A DNA stretch of 64,000 bases from Planotetraspora kaengkrachanensis (GCF_016862895.1 NZ_BONV01000019.1:148987-212986); one strand, 5' to 3'; shown: positions 34,287 to 42,983, numbered from the stretch's first letter. Translations and numbers: made by a program. Notes: generated by a model not told the origin, from the sequence alone.

Positions 34287-34937
34287 TCAGTCCTTCTGCA
34301 GCAAGGTGATTGTCGACTTGTCCTGCCGATCGACGAACATGACGACGAGGTTCAGCCGTTCGTGTGCGAGTGGAGGGAGTCGCTCTGCCAGGCGGCGGAA
34401 CTGCGGATTGTCCGGCAGGGCGAGTCCGTACTTGGCGGTGGGGTCCCGCAGTCGTTGGACCAGTTCGCCGAGGGCTCCGATGAAGTAGTTGGCCTGCTGC
34501 GCGGGATTGCCGGCTTCACCTTTCGCTTCCAAGTAAAGGTGCTCACGACCACGATGCGCTTCGATGTCGACCCCATGATTGCGCCCCCACGCCACGGTGA
34601 CGCTCCAGCCGGCGCCTTCTAGATAGGCCTTCACCGCCGCCTTGACGGAGTCTTCGCTCAGCAGATCGCCGGAACGACGGACGGCCTCGTGACCTGCTGG
34701 ACGGAGAGGAGTCGGTGGGGCGACTTCGGTTGTGGGAACAGTCGAGACGAGTGAATTAACGATCTTGCCGTCCGGGCCTACTCTGCGCGCGAGCATGCCA
34801 CGGGCCTCAAGTCGCCGACAGACCTGATTGATCGTTTGCCTTTGTGGCGCACCCAACCGAAACGCAAGGGTGTCATCGTCCAGAGGTCGGCTGGATATGC
34901 GCAAGGCTTCTACAATGCGCTCCGCCCAAGAGGCCAT
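34287..34937 (-). CDS. Winged-helix plus PD-(D/E)XK (Mrr-like) protein
   Basis: 216 aa from ATG 34937 (a GTG one codon earlier is possible). Residues 1-65 form a winged helix (ERIVEALRISSRPLDDDTLAFRLGAPQRQTINQVCRRLEARGMLARRV). Residues about 95-215 look like a small restriction-endonuclease fold: LLSEDSVKAAVKAYLEGAGWSVTVAWGRNHGVDIEAHR, then HLYLEAKGE. The D...E-A-K residues are in the right order for PD-(D/E)XK catalysis. The architecture fits Mrr-type or regulatory nucleases. Codon use is clearly less GC-rich than in the surrounding core genes, suggesting transfer. Confidence 0.68.
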   Translation of the reverse strand: MASWAERIVEALRISSRPLDDDTLAFRLGAPQRQTINQVCRRLEARGMLARRVGPDGKIVNSLVSTVPTTEVAPPTPLRPAGHEAVRRSGDLLSEDSVKAAVKAYLEGAGWSVTVAWGRNHGVDIEAHRGREHLYLEAKGEAGNPAQQANYFIGALGELVQRLRDPTAKYGLALPDNPQFRRLAERLPPLAHERLNLVVMFVDRQDKSTITLLQKD

Positions 34938-35036
34938 CACGGAAACTCACGCTAACTGCGGTCGATGCGATCGGCCAGAGGCGATCATGACTGAGGGCGT
35001 GTTTCCGGACGTTTTGAATTCAGGTCCAGTGGCCAG

Positions 35037-36209
35037 TCAGCGGTTGGCCGGATCGTGCACACTATCGCTGAACCAGATAAGGCTTTCGACCACGGTGTTG
35101 TAGACATCGGGTTCCGTCAGCTCTGCGATCTTGAATGTCGGATAGAGTTCCAGCCTGGTCGCAGGAATGTCGATGCCGGGTGCCTCGTTGAGGCGCTGAC
35201 GCAGCTCTTCTCTGAACTCGGGGTTGTCGAAAGGGCGTCTGTTTTTGAGCGTGCCGAAGGGCACCTCCACGGTCGTGGTGTACAGGCGGACCATGTTCAG
35301 TGACTGCTTGCCGCGTCGAATCGTCAGCGCACAAGATGGGCTGGCGGCTTGACTGAACTGGGTGTCACCTCCGCGCTCCCTCCACCAGTCGAGCAGGGTG
35401 CGTACCGCCGTGGCCGTCTGCCGGCCGTTCGCGTCCGCGACCTGTGCGAAAAATCGCGCTTCGTGCTCAGCTGCATCCCCCGGCGTTTCTTCGATCAACT
35501 CTGGATCGATCTGTTCTGTTTCTGGACTCGGAGGAAGCGCCTGGACCGGACCGTCCAACGCGACCAGAATTGCCCTGGCCACTTGTTCCAGCCGTTCGAT
35601 GACCGAGTAAGTCGTGTCGGCGTCGATGGGAATCTTCTGGCCAGAACGATCCGGATCGCGGTCGGCCTCGTGGGAGATTTTGTTCCTGCGGTTCACGATT
35701 GTTGAGATCTCATCGATCACATGTTCATGCCTGATCTTCTCCCCGTCGGGGTCATCAGAGGAAAGGACCTTGGCTACTTCCGGCCATAGCTGGACATCGC
35801 TCACCATGGCGAAGCCTTCTCGGATCTTGTTCGGATTCTGGTATGACCTCCATCCGAGTGCCTCTTTCAGATGGCTGCGGAAGGCCACCTCCAGTGACGT
35901 AGTGCCGAGATGGACCGCCTCGAAAAGTTTCATCGAAACCTGGATGTCCAGGAATTTCCGAGGCTTGGCGGTCTCCGACTGCTGCGCGATGACCGGTGCC
36001 CGATGATAGATCTCCTCATGGACCCAGTGATCGATCGCCGCCACTGCCTGCACCCATGCCGCCCGATAGAGGTCGTCCACATCGAAGGAACCGACCCCGA
36101 GGCCGGAGAGTAACTTGCCGCCCTCGACCAGGCGCTTGGCATAGTCGAGATTCCGCTGAAGATCGGCGAATGCGGGCGTGGGAGGTGAGTGCAGCACGAT
36201 GATCCTCAT
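35037..36209 (-). CDS. HEPN-domain putative ribonuclease protein
   Basis: 390 aa from ATG 36209; a GTG at 36197 would remove the 11-bp overlap with the divergent gene. Residues 1-220 look like a RiboL-PSP-type HEPN domain: long helices (VQAVAAIDHWVHEEIYHRA) and the catalytic-type R-x4-H motif in IVNRRNKISHEADRDP. The C-terminal half (about 250-390) is a separate uncharacterised domain with LLDWWRERGGDTQFSQ and VRLYTTTVEVPFGTLKNRRPF. HEPN proteins with R-x4-H are metal-independent RNases in toxin-antitoxin and abortive-infection systems. The divergent RusA-like gene is the only candidate partner. Confidence 0.65.
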   Translation of the reverse strand: MRIIVLHSPPTPAFADLQRNLDYAKRLVEGGKLLSGLGVGSFDVDDLYRAAWVQAVAAIDHWVHEEIYHRAPVIAQQSETAKPRKFLDIQVSMKLFEAVHLGTTSLEVAFRSHLKEALGWRSYQNPNKIREGFAMVSDVQLWPEVAKVLSSDDPDGEKIRHEHVIDEISTIVNRRNKISHEADRDPDRSGQKIPIDADTTYSVIERLEQVARAILVALDGPVQALPPSPETEQIDPELIEETPGDAAEHEARFFAQVADANGRQTATAVRTLLDWWRERGGDTQFSQAASPSCALTIRRGKQSLNMVRLYTTTVEVPFGTLKNRRPFDNPEFREELRQRLNEAPGIDIPATRLELYPTFKIAELTEPDVYNTVVESLIWFSDSVHDPANR

Positions 36210-37098
36210 GCTTGAGTGGCGTGTCGACTATCCGGATTATGCGGGGGGCGGCAAGCCCGTACCTCGACGTTGGCCTAACCGCAATATTCCGAGGTCCCCT
36301 CAACAGTTCTCGGAGATGCTGGAGGGCAACTTGCCCCAGGAGGGACTCCAGCGCCAATGGTTGGGCGGGCATCGCTATTGCGCTGTGGAGCGTCAGGTAA
36401 TCACGCTGATTCCCATGGTGCAGATGTACCTCCGCCCGACCGCCGCCGTACGGCTCGCGGTAGAGCCCCAGTTAGCCAGTTGGGATCGTATCGGGCATCC
36501 TAGCCAGCTCCGATTGGCTCGTTTTCTGACGCATGTCGACGCCATCGCCAGGCCCATGATGACCACCACCAACAGCCGACTCGCGGTGGAACTGGTCGTA
36601 GGTTCGGCCGACGGCGCGTCGCTCACGACGGGCGGTCGTGACTTGGACAACTATTTGTTCCCGATTGCGCAGCATCTGGGTGCGACGCGGCTGGCGGCCG
36701 TGTTCGGGCGAAAAGTGTACGGGCCGTCCTCGTTCGCAGTCGGTCCCGCGCTGCCCAGCAGTATCGTGCGTCCCCCTCGATTCGCGACCCGGATGGTCGG
36801 CTCCTACTCCCGGAAGGAGTGGAAGCAGAATCTTCGAGACCGGCTGTTGCAGGCGGGAGTGGGCCGAGCCGCTCCCGGTCCGTTGGCGATGGATATCGCC
36901 GTCATCACCGGTCCGGGCCGAAACTGGGCAAATGTCTGGAAGCCGCTCATTGACTCTCTTGGTCCAATCGTGGGAGAAGACCCGTGGAAGCCTTTCCATC
37001 CCAATGATGACCGTATTGTCAGCCTCGGATTACACCATGAGGTGGACGGCGGCGTCAGGCACGATGTGATCATCGAAATCCGGTGGGCCAACCTCTGA
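36199..37098 (+). CDS. RusA-like protein, head-to-head with the HEPN gene
   Basis: 299 aa from ATG 36199, preceded by GGGAGGTGAG; GTG 36178 is an alternative. The first 110 residues are unfamiliar. The central part has ELVVGSADGASLTTGGRDLDNYLFPIAQHLG, and the C-terminus reads NVWKPLIDSLGPIVGEDP...FHPNDDRIVSLGLHHEV. Both parts echo the RusA Holliday-junction resolvase pattern, in which D-L-D-N and a later D-D are metal ligands; no alignment was made. If the HEPN gene starts at 36209, the two divergent genes overlap by 11 bp at their starts. Confidence 0.5.
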   Translation: MILMLEWRVDYPDYAGGGKPVPRRWPNRNIPRSPQQFSEMLEGNLPQEGLQRQWLGGHRYCAVERQVITLIPMVQMYLRPTAAVRLAVEPQLASWDRIGHPSQLRLARFLTHVDAIARPMMTTTNSRLAVELVVGSADGASLTTGGRDLDNYLFPIAQHLGATRLAAVFGRKVYGPSSFAVGPALPSSIVRPPRFATRMVGSYSRKEWKQNLRDRLLQAGVGRAAPGPLAMDIAVITGPGRNWANVWKPLIDSLGPIVGEDPWKPFHPNDDRIVSLGLHHEVDGGVRHDVIIEIRWANL

Positions 37099-37157
37099 GG
37101 ACGGTCGCCGCCCAAGCGTTGAGCCCGTGGCGGCTCGCTGTGAGCTGACGGACATGC

Positions 37158-37193
37158 CTGAGCGGACGAGCCGGGCGGGGCCCGTCCGCTCAG
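37158..37193. terminator. Bidirectional terminator at the right edge of the defence region
   Basis: Perfect 11-bp arms 37158-37168 and 37183-37193, between the convergent RusA-like gene and the ACT-domain gene. Confidence 0.75.
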
Positions 37194-37203
37194 ATGTGGT
37201 CGC

Positions 37204-37593
37204 CTATCCGGAGATCATGCTGCCCAGCGCGCTGCGCGCCTCGTCCATCCTGTCGACGGACACCGCCATGACGGCTCGGCCCTGGCAGATCGACATCGGC
37301 ACCAGCCACTCCACGTTGACGTTGGCGTTGGCCAGCTTGCGGGCGAACCTGCCCCCCTCGCCGGGCTCGTCGACGCAGGTGATCTGAAGCGCGGGGTGAG
37401 CCGAGTAGTCGATGCCCGCGCCCTCCAGCGAGGCGGTGACGGCCGACTCGTCGGATGCGGTGAAGCAGACGACCCCGTGGTCGCCCGCGGTGACTCCGGC
37501 CAGTTCGATGTTGACGCCGTCGCGGCCGAGCACCTCACAGACGTGGGCCAGCTCACCGGGCTGGTTCTTGAGTTCGACGGTATAGATGTTCAT
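37204..37593 (-). CDS. Tandem ACT-domain protein
   Basis: 129 aa, ATG 37593 preceded by GGGGGAG. Two ACT repeats: YTVELKNQPGELAHVCEVLGRDGVNIELAGVT (about 4-66) and ITCVDEPGEGGRFARKLANANVNVEWLVPM (about 70-127). ACT domains bind amino acids or other small ligands. Stand-alone tandem ACT proteins act as regulatory or sensing modules, and no catalytic domain is attached. It lies downstream of the formate dehydrogenase cluster, separated by a terminator hairpin. Confidence 0.82.
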   Translation of the reverse strand: MNIYTVELKNQPGELAHVCEVLGRDGVNIELAGVTAGDHGVVCFTASDESAVTASLEGAGIDYSAHPALQITCVDEPGEGGRFARKLANANVNVEWLVPMSICQGRAVMAVSVDRMDEARSALGSMISG

Positions 37594-37689
37594 GGCGACT
37601 CCCCCTCGGTCGTGGCCAAATCACATCTCCATTGCGACGTTACTCCCGCCCCGCCGGCCGCCGGGCCGAGGTCTCCCCGCAGACGCCGA

Positions 37690-37722
37690 ACGCCGGCCCG
37701 CGATCGTACGGCGGGCCGGCGT
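37690..37722 (-). terminator. Terminator of the formate dehydrogenase operon
   Basis: Perfect 12-bp arms 37690-37701 and 37711-37722 with a 9-nt loop, 12 bp beyond the fdsD stop. Confidence 0.8.
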
Positions 37723-37733
37723 CAAGCCCTCGT

Positions 37734-37964
37734 TCAGCCGTGGACGGCCGGGGGCAACAGGGCGGCGGCGGCGACGGCGAGGGGGTCCAGGCCGCTGCCG
37801 GGGGCGCCCGCGTCGGCGATCAGTTTGGCCCGCATCCGGGGATCCCAGAAGGACTGGATGTGCTGGGCGATCTCCTGCGCCGCGGCGGCCGGATCCCGCT
37901 GCTGGAACTGCGCCGAGATCTCGTTGGCCAGGCGGATGTGCGGGGGCGTGTGCGTCGTCGTCAC
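37734..37964 (-). CDS. fdsD: NAD-dependent formate dehydrogenase delta subunit
   Basis: 76 aa from GTG 37964, four bases after the fdsA stop. The FdsD pattern is HIRLANEISAQF and AAAAQEIAQHIQSFWDPRMRAKLIA. This small subunit is required for assembly or activity of soluble Mo-dependent FDH complexes in other bacteria. It is the last gene of the operon, followed by a terminator. Confidence 0.88.
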   Translation of the reverse strand: MTTTHTPPHIRLANEISAQFQQRDPAAAAQEIAQHIQSFWDPRMRAKLIADAGAPGSGLDPLAVAAAALLPPAVHG

Positions 37965-37968
37965 GGTG

Positions 37969-40764
37969 TCACTCCGCCATCGCCGGAGCGGCCGTGGCCG
38001 GGGTGGGATTGCGCAACGCGACCTCGACCGCGGTGACCTTGTACTCGGGGCAGTTGGTCGCCCAGTCCGAGTGTTCGGTCGTCACCACGTTGGCCCCCGT
38101 CACCGGGTGGTGGAAGGTCGTGTAGACGACGCCGACCGGCATCCGGTCGTCGATCTTCACCCGAAGACTGGTCTCTCCGACCCGGCTGGTCAGCGAGACC
38201 GTGTCGCCGTCGCGGACGCCGCGCACCTCGGCGTCGTGCGGGTGCATCTCCAGGAGGTCCTCCGGATGCCAGGCCGAGTTGCCGGTGCGCCGGGTCTGCG
38301 CGCCCACGTTGTACTGCGACAGGATGCGGCCGGTCGTGAGGATCAGCGGGAACTTCCTGGTGCTGCGCTCCTTCGTCGGCACGTAGACCGTGTCGACGAA
38401 CCGGCCCCTGCCCCGGACGAACCCGTCGATGTGCATGATCGGCGTGCCCTCGGGCGCGTTGTCGTTGCAGGGCCACTGCACGCTGCCGACCTGGTCGAGC
38501 TTGGCGAACGAGACGCCCGCGAAGGTGGGCGTGGTGATCGCGATCTCGTCCATGATCTGGGCGGCGTCGTCGTACTTCATCGGGTAGCCCATCGCCTGCG
38601 CGATCTCGCACACGATCTGCCACTCGTGCTTGCCGGTCTTCGGCGCCATCACCGGGCGCACCCGGTTGATGCGGCGCTCGGCGTTGGTGAACGTGCCGTC
38701 CTTCTCCAGGAACGACGTGCCGGGCAGGAAGACGTGGGCGTACTTGGAGGTCTCGTTGAGGAAGAGGTCCTGCACCACGACGAGATCCATGGCGGAAAGG
38801 GCCGCGGTGACGTGCTTGGTGTTCGGGTCCGACTGGACGATGTCCTCCCCCTGCACGAACAGCGCACGGAAGGAGCCGTCGATGGCCGCGTCGAACATGT
38901 TGGGGATGCGCAGCCCCGGCTCCGACTGGAGTGTGCGGCCCCACAGCGTCTCGAAGACATTGCGCACCGCGTCGTCCGACACGTGGCGGTAGCCCGGCAG
39001 TTCGTGCGGGAAGGAGCCCATGTCGCACGAGCCCTGCACGTTGTTCTGGCCGCGCAGCGGGTTCACCCCGACGCCCTCGCGGCCGATGTTGCCGGTGGCC
39101 ATGGCGAGGTTCGCCATGCCCATCACCATGGTCGAGCCCTGGCTGTGCTCGGTGACGCCCAGGCCGTACATGATGGTCGCGTTGGGCGCGCTCGCGTAGA
39201 GGCGGGTCGCGGCGCGCACGTCGGCGGCCGGGACGCCGGTGATCTCCTCGACGGCCTCGGGGCTGTGCTCGGGGCCGGAGATGAACCTCTCCCACTCGTC
39301 GAAGTCCTCGCAGCGCTCCGCGACGAACTCGCGGTCGACGAGCCCCTCGGTCACCACGACGTGCGCCATGGCGTTGATCAGCGCCACGTTGGTGCCGGGC
39401 ATCAGGCGCAGGTGGTGCTGGGCCTCGATGTGCGGAGACCTGACCAGGTCGATCCTGCGCGGGTCGGCGACGATGAGCTTGGCGCCCTGACGCAGCCTGC
39501 GCTTGATGCGGGAGGCGAAGACCGGGTGGGCGTCGGTCGGGTTGGCGCCGATGACGAGGATGACGTCGGCCTTCTCGACGGACTTGAAGTCCTGGGTGCC
39601 GGCGGACGTGCCGTACGTCTGCTTGAGGCCGTATCCGGTCGGCGAGTGGCAGACCCGGGCGCAGGTGTCCACGTTGTTGTTGCCGAAGGCCGCGCGCACC
39701 ATCTTCTGCACGGCGTAGACCTCCTCGTTGGTGCAGCGGGAGGAGGTGATGCCGCCGATCGCGCCGGCGCCGTGTCCGGCCTGGATCTCCAGCATGCGCT
39801 TGCCGACGTACTCGACGGCCTCCCCCCACTCCACCTCACGCCACGGGTCGGTGATCCGCTCGCGCACCATGGGCTTGAGCTGCCGGTCGGGGTGGGAGGC
39901 GTAGCCGAAGGCGAAGCGGCCCTTGACGCAGGAGTGTCCCTCGTTGGCCTTGCCGTCCTTGTACGGCACCATGCGGACGACCTCGTCGCCGCGAAGCTCG
40001 GCCTTGAACGAGCAGCCCACGCCGCAGTAGGCGCAGGTGGTGAGCACGCTGCGGGTCGGCATGCCCAGCTCGACCACGGTTCGCTCCTGCAGCGTCGCCG
40101 TCGGGCAGGCCTGCACGCAGGCGCCGCAGGACACGCAGTCGGACTCCATGAAGCTGCCGCCGGCGCCTGCGGCGATCTTGGTGGCGAAGCCGCGGCCCTC
40201 GAGCGTCAGGGCGAACGTGCCCTGCACCTCGTCGCAGGCGCGTACGCATCGTGAACAGGCGATGCACTTGCTGGCGTCGTAGTCGAAGTAGGGGTTGGAG
40301 CTGTCGGTCGGCAGGTCGAGGTGGTTCTCGCCGTCGAAGCCGTAACGGACCTCGCGCAGGCCGACGACCCCGGCCATGTCCTGCAGCTCGCAGTCGCCGT
40401 TCGTCGGGCAGGTCAGGCAGTCCAGGGGATGGTCGGAGATGTACAGCTCCATCACCCCGCGGCGCAGCTCGGCCAGCTTGGGCGTCTGGGTGCGCACCTT
40501 CATGCCGGGCGTGCAGGGAGTGGTGCACGACGCGGGGGAGCCCTTGCGGCCGTCGATGTCCACCAGGCAGAGCCGGCAGGAGCCGAAGGGTTCGAGGCTG
40601 TCGGTCGCGCAGAGCTTGGGGATGTCGATGCCGGCCTCGGCGGCCGCGCGCATCACCGAGGTGCCCTCGGGGACCAGCACGGTCTTGCCGTCGATCTCCA
40701 CGGACACGGTCGCCTCGCCCGGTCGGGCCGGCGTTCCGTAGTCCTGTTCCTTGATCAGGCTCAT
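37969..40764 (-). CDS. fdsA: NAD-dependent formate dehydrogenase alpha subunit (molybdopterin catalytic)
   Basis: 931 aa, ATG 40764 overlapping the fdsB stop (ATGA). Domains in order: a 2Fe-2S ferredoxin (PKLCATDSLEPFGSCRLC), the His-Cys cluster segment (DHPLDCLTCPTNGDCELQ), two 4Fe-4S clusters (CIACSRCVRAC and CVSCGACVQACP) and the Mo-bis-MGD Fe4S4 motif (CAYCGVGCSF). The catalytic Cys is in CARVCHSPTGYG, a cysteine rather than selenocysteine enzyme. A C-terminal dinucleotide-binding domain follows (LTTGRILSQYNVGAQTRRTGN). It oxidises formate to CO2 in the cytoplasm and passes electrons to NAD+ via FdsB. No fdhD sulfurtransferase gene is present in the window. Confidence 0.95.
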   Translation of the reverse strand: MSLIKEQDYGTPARPGEATVSVEIDGKTVLVPEGTSVMRAAAEAGIDIPKLCATDSLEPFGSCRLCLVDIDGRKGSPASCTTPCTPGMKVRTQTPKLAELRRGVMELYISDHPLDCLTCPTNGDCELQDMAGVVGLREVRYGFDGENHLDLPTDSSNPYFDYDASKCIACSRCVRACDEVQGTFALTLEGRGFATKIAAGAGGSFMESDCVSCGACVQACPTATLQERTVVELGMPTRSVLTTCAYCGVGCSFKAELRGDEVVRMVPYKDGKANEGHSCVKGRFAFGYASHPDRQLKPMVRERITDPWREVEWGEAVEYVGKRMLEIQAGHGAGAIGGITSSRCTNEEVYAVQKMVRAAFGNNNVDTCARVCHSPTGYGLKQTYGTSAGTQDFKSVEKADVILVIGANPTDAHPVFASRIKRRLRQGAKLIVADPRRIDLVRSPHIEAQHHLRLMPGTNVALINAMAHVVVTEGLVDREFVAERCEDFDEWERFISGPEHSPEAVEEITGVPAADVRAATRLYASAPNATIMYGLGVTEHSQGSTMVMGMANLAMATGNIGREGVGVNPLRGQNNVQGSCDMGSFPHELPGYRHVSDDAVRNVFETLWGRTLQSEPGLRIPNMFDAAIDGSFRALFVQGEDIVQSDPNTKHVTAALSAMDLVVVQDLFLNETSKYAHVFLPGTSFLEKDGTFTNAERRINRVRPVMAPKTGKHEWQIVCEIAQAMGYPMKYDDAAQIMDEIAITTPTFAGVSFAKLDQVGSVQWPCNDNAPEGTPIMHIDGFVRGRGRFVDTVYVPTKERSTRKFPLILTTGRILSQYNVGAQTRRTGNSAWHPEDLLEMHPHDAEVRGVRDGDTVSLTSRVGETSLRVKIDDRMPVGVVYTTFHHPVTGANVVTTEHSDWATNCPEYKVTAVEVALRNPTPATAAPAMAE

Positions 40765-42323
40765 CGGCCCTCCTCCGTCGTCGTCGTTGCGAAGTCATCC
40801 GGGAAGTGCGCGAGGGCGCTCTTCACCGGCATCGGGGTCAGGCCGCCCATGGCGCACAACGAGCCTTCGGTCATCAGGTCGCACAGGTCTCCGAGCACCT
40901 TCAGGTTCTTCTCCCGGTCCACGCCCGCGACGATCCGGTCGATGACCTCCACGCCACGTACGGCGCCGACCCGGCAGGGGGTGCACTTGCCGCACGACTC
41001 GGCGGCGCAGAACTCCATGGCGAACCGCGCCTGGCCCGCCATGTCGACGGTGTCGTCGAAGACCACCACGCCGCCGTGGCCGACCATCGCGTCCGCCGCG
41101 GCGAAGGCCTCGTAGTCCATGGGCAGGTCGAACCGCGACGTGGGCAGGTAGGCGCCGAGTGGTCCGCCCACCTGGACGGCGCGCACCGGCCGTCCCGACC
41201 GGGTGCCGCCGCCGTACCGCCCGACCAGGTCGCCGAGGGTGATGCCGAAGGCGGTCTCCACGATGCCGCCCCTGGCGATGTTGCCGCCGAGCTGGAAGAC
41301 CTGGGTGCCCCGGGAGCGGCCCACCCCGAGGTCGGCGTACGCGGCGGGGCCGTCGGCAAGGATCATCGGGACCGAGCCGAGCGTCAGCACGTTGTTGACC
41401 ACGGTCGGCTTGCCGAACAGGCCCTCGAGCGCGGGGATCGGCGGCTTGGCGCGGACCATGCCGCGCTTGCCCTCCAGGCTCTCGAGCATGGAGGTCTCCT
41501 CGCCGCAGATGTACGCCCCCCCGCCGACGCGCACGAACAGGTCGAAGGAGAGCTCGGAGTCGAGCACCCGTTTGCCGAGCCAGCCCTGGTCGTAGGCGGT
41601 GCCGATCGCGGCCCTGAGGGTGTCGATCGCGTCCGGATACTCCGAGCGGACGTAGATGTAGCCTTCGCTAGCCCCGACCGCCCAGGCGGCGATCGTCATG
41701 CCCTCGATGAGGGTGAACGGGTCGCCCTCCATCAGCATGCGGTCGGCGAACGTGCCGCTGTCGCCCTCGTCGGCGTTGCAGCACACGAACTTCAGCTCGG
41801 ATCCCGCCTCGAGGACGGTCTTCCACTTGATGCCCGCGGGGAAGCCGGCGCCGCCGCGGCCGCGCAGACCGGACTCGGTGACCTCGGCGACGACCTGTGC
41901 GGGGCTGAGGGACAGGGCGCGGCGCAGCCCGGACAACCCGCCGTGCGCGACGTAGTCCTCGGCCGAGACAGGGTCGACGACGCCGACCCGGGCGAACGTG
42001 ACGCGTGTCTGATCGCGCAGCCAGTCGATGTCCTCGGTCGGGCCCAGGCAGAGGGGGTGGCCGGTGGCGCCGTCGAGAATGCCGGCCGCGACCAGGCCCT
42101 CGACGTCCTCCGGCGCGACCGGGCCGTACGCGATCCGGCCGGCGGGAGTCTCGACCTCGACGAGCGGCTCGAGCCACAACATGCCGCGAGAGCCGTTCCT
42201 GACGACGCGCACCGGCCGTCCGGCCTGGGCCGCGACGGCGTCGGCGACCTCGTCGGCGCCCACGGAGCGGGCCGCTGAGTCGCGGGGCACGTAGACGGTG
42301 GCGACCTGTCCGGAGGCGGTCAT
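40761..42323 (-). CDS. fdsB: NAD-dependent formate dehydrogenase beta subunit (NuoF-like diaphorase)
   Basis: 520 aa, ATG 42323 overlapping the fdsG stop. An N-terminal thioredoxin-like domain (about 1-115) precedes the NuoF core. The FMN/NADH site reads ESGLRGRGGAGFPAGIKWK and KFVCCNADEGDSGTFADRMLMEGDP, with GGGAYICGEETSMLESLEGKRG. The SLBB region and the C-terminal 4Fe-4S motif ESCGKCTPCRVG follow. It transfers electrons from the Fe-S chain to NAD+. Fusion of the thioredoxin-like segment is normal for FdsB. Confidence 0.94.
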   Translation of the reverse strand: MTASGQVATVYVPRDSAARSVGADEVADAVAAQAGRPVRVVRNGSRGMLWLEPLVEVETPAGRIAYGPVAPEDVEGLVAAGILDGATGHPLCLGPTEDIDWLRDQTRVTFARVGVVDPVSAEDYVAHGGLSGLRRALSLSPAQVVAEVTESGLRGRGGAGFPAGIKWKTVLEAGSELKFVCCNADEGDSGTFADRMLMEGDPFTLIEGMTIAAWAVGASEGYIYVRSEYPDAIDTLRAAIGTAYDQGWLGKRVLDSELSFDLFVRVGGGAYICGEETSMLESLEGKRGMVRAKPPIPALEGLFGKPTVVNNVLTLGSVPMILADGPAAYADLGVGRSRGTQVFQLGGNIARGGIVETAFGITLGDLVGRYGGGTRSGRPVRAVQVGGPLGAYLPTSRFDLPMDYEAFAAADAMVGHGGVVVFDDTVDMAGQARFAMEFCAAESCGKCTPCRVGAVRGVEVIDRIVAGVDREKNLKVLGDLCDLMTEGSLCAMGGLTPMPVKSALAHFPDDFATTTTEEGR

Positions 42324-42793
42324 GCGCCCACCTCCAGCATGCCGTCCAGCTGCTCGGGACTGACCCGGCCGTACAACCGGCCGTCGACCTGGACCGACGG
42401 GCCGGTCGCGCAGTTGCCGAGGCAGAAGACCTGCTCGAGGGTCACCGCGCCGTCGGCGGTCGTCTCGCCGAAACCGACGCCGAGCCGCGCCCTGGCGTTG
42501 TCCGCCAATTGCGCGGCGCCCACGGCCTGACACGCCTCGGCCCGGCAGATCCGTATGGTCTTGCGACCAGGCGGAGTCTGCCGGAAGTCGTGATAAAAGG
42601 TGATGACGCCGTACACATCGGCCCGCGACAGGTTCAACTCGTCGGCCAGGATCGGGATCGCCGCCGGATCGACGTGTCCCATTTCTTCCATGACGGCGTG
42701 GAGAATCGGAAGCAGGGCGCCCCGGTCGTCGCGATGTTCCGCGACGATGGAGCGCACCCGATCTTCCAGAGATTGCGGGGGCGACGACGTCAT
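42320..42793 (-). CDS. fdsG: NAD-dependent formate dehydrogenase gamma subunit (NuoE-like)
   Basis: 157 aa, ATG 42793 with AAGGG upstream. A helical N-terminus (LLPILHAVMEEMGHVDPAAIPILADELNLSRADVYGVITFYHDFR) is followed by a thioredoxin-like 2Fe-2S domain with cysteines in CRAEACQAVGA and CLGNCATGP. It is the first gene of fdsGBAD, and all junctions overlap or nearly touch. Confidence 0.94.
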   Translation of the reverse strand: MTSSPPQSLEDRVRSIVAEHRDDRGALLPILHAVMEEMGHVDPAAIPILADELNLSRADVYGVITFYHDFRQTPPGRKTIRICRAEACQAVGAAQLADNARARLGVGFGETTADGAVTLEQVFCLGNCATGPSVQVDGRLYGRVSPEQLDGMLEVGA

Positions 42794-42813
42794 GGACAGC
42801 CCTTCCCAAATCG

Positions 42814-42899
42814 CAGGACCCTTATAAGGGCACGGTCCTGCTGTTTCCCCCTCAGGTCCAATCGAAATCCGCTATCGCCTGATAGACGCCGCCTATCAG
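42814..42899 (-). promoter_or_regulatory. Promoter/operator region of the fds operon
   Basis: Two dyads lie upstream of fdsG. CAGGACC (42814-42820) pairs with GGTCCTG (42834-42840) around a TTATAA core, which could be a -10. CTATC (42872), GATAG (42881) and CTATCAG (42893-42899) form overlapping palindromes with LysR-like spacing. A formate- or redox-responsive regulator is likely, but none is encoded next to the operon. Confidence 0.5.
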
Positions 42900-42959
42900 A
42901 TGTGGTCAGCCGGGTTCGCTGCTGCGAATTTTTTTCGGGTTATCGGGGCGCCGGGCTGT

Positions 42960-42983
42960 AATCCCCCGCTCATCAGGGGGATT
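42960..42983 (-). terminator. Terminator of the MerR gene
   Basis: Perfect 8-bp arms AATCCCCC (42960-42967) and GGGGGATT (42976-42983), directly past the MerR stop at 42986. Confidence 0.7.

Noticed and set aside
37396..40254. Very long open frame (952 codons) opposite fdsA
   Set aside because: It is antisense to a certain gene with full motif content; its translation is Arg/Val/Gly-rich and repetitive without any recognisable fold, as expected for a high-GC shadow frame.
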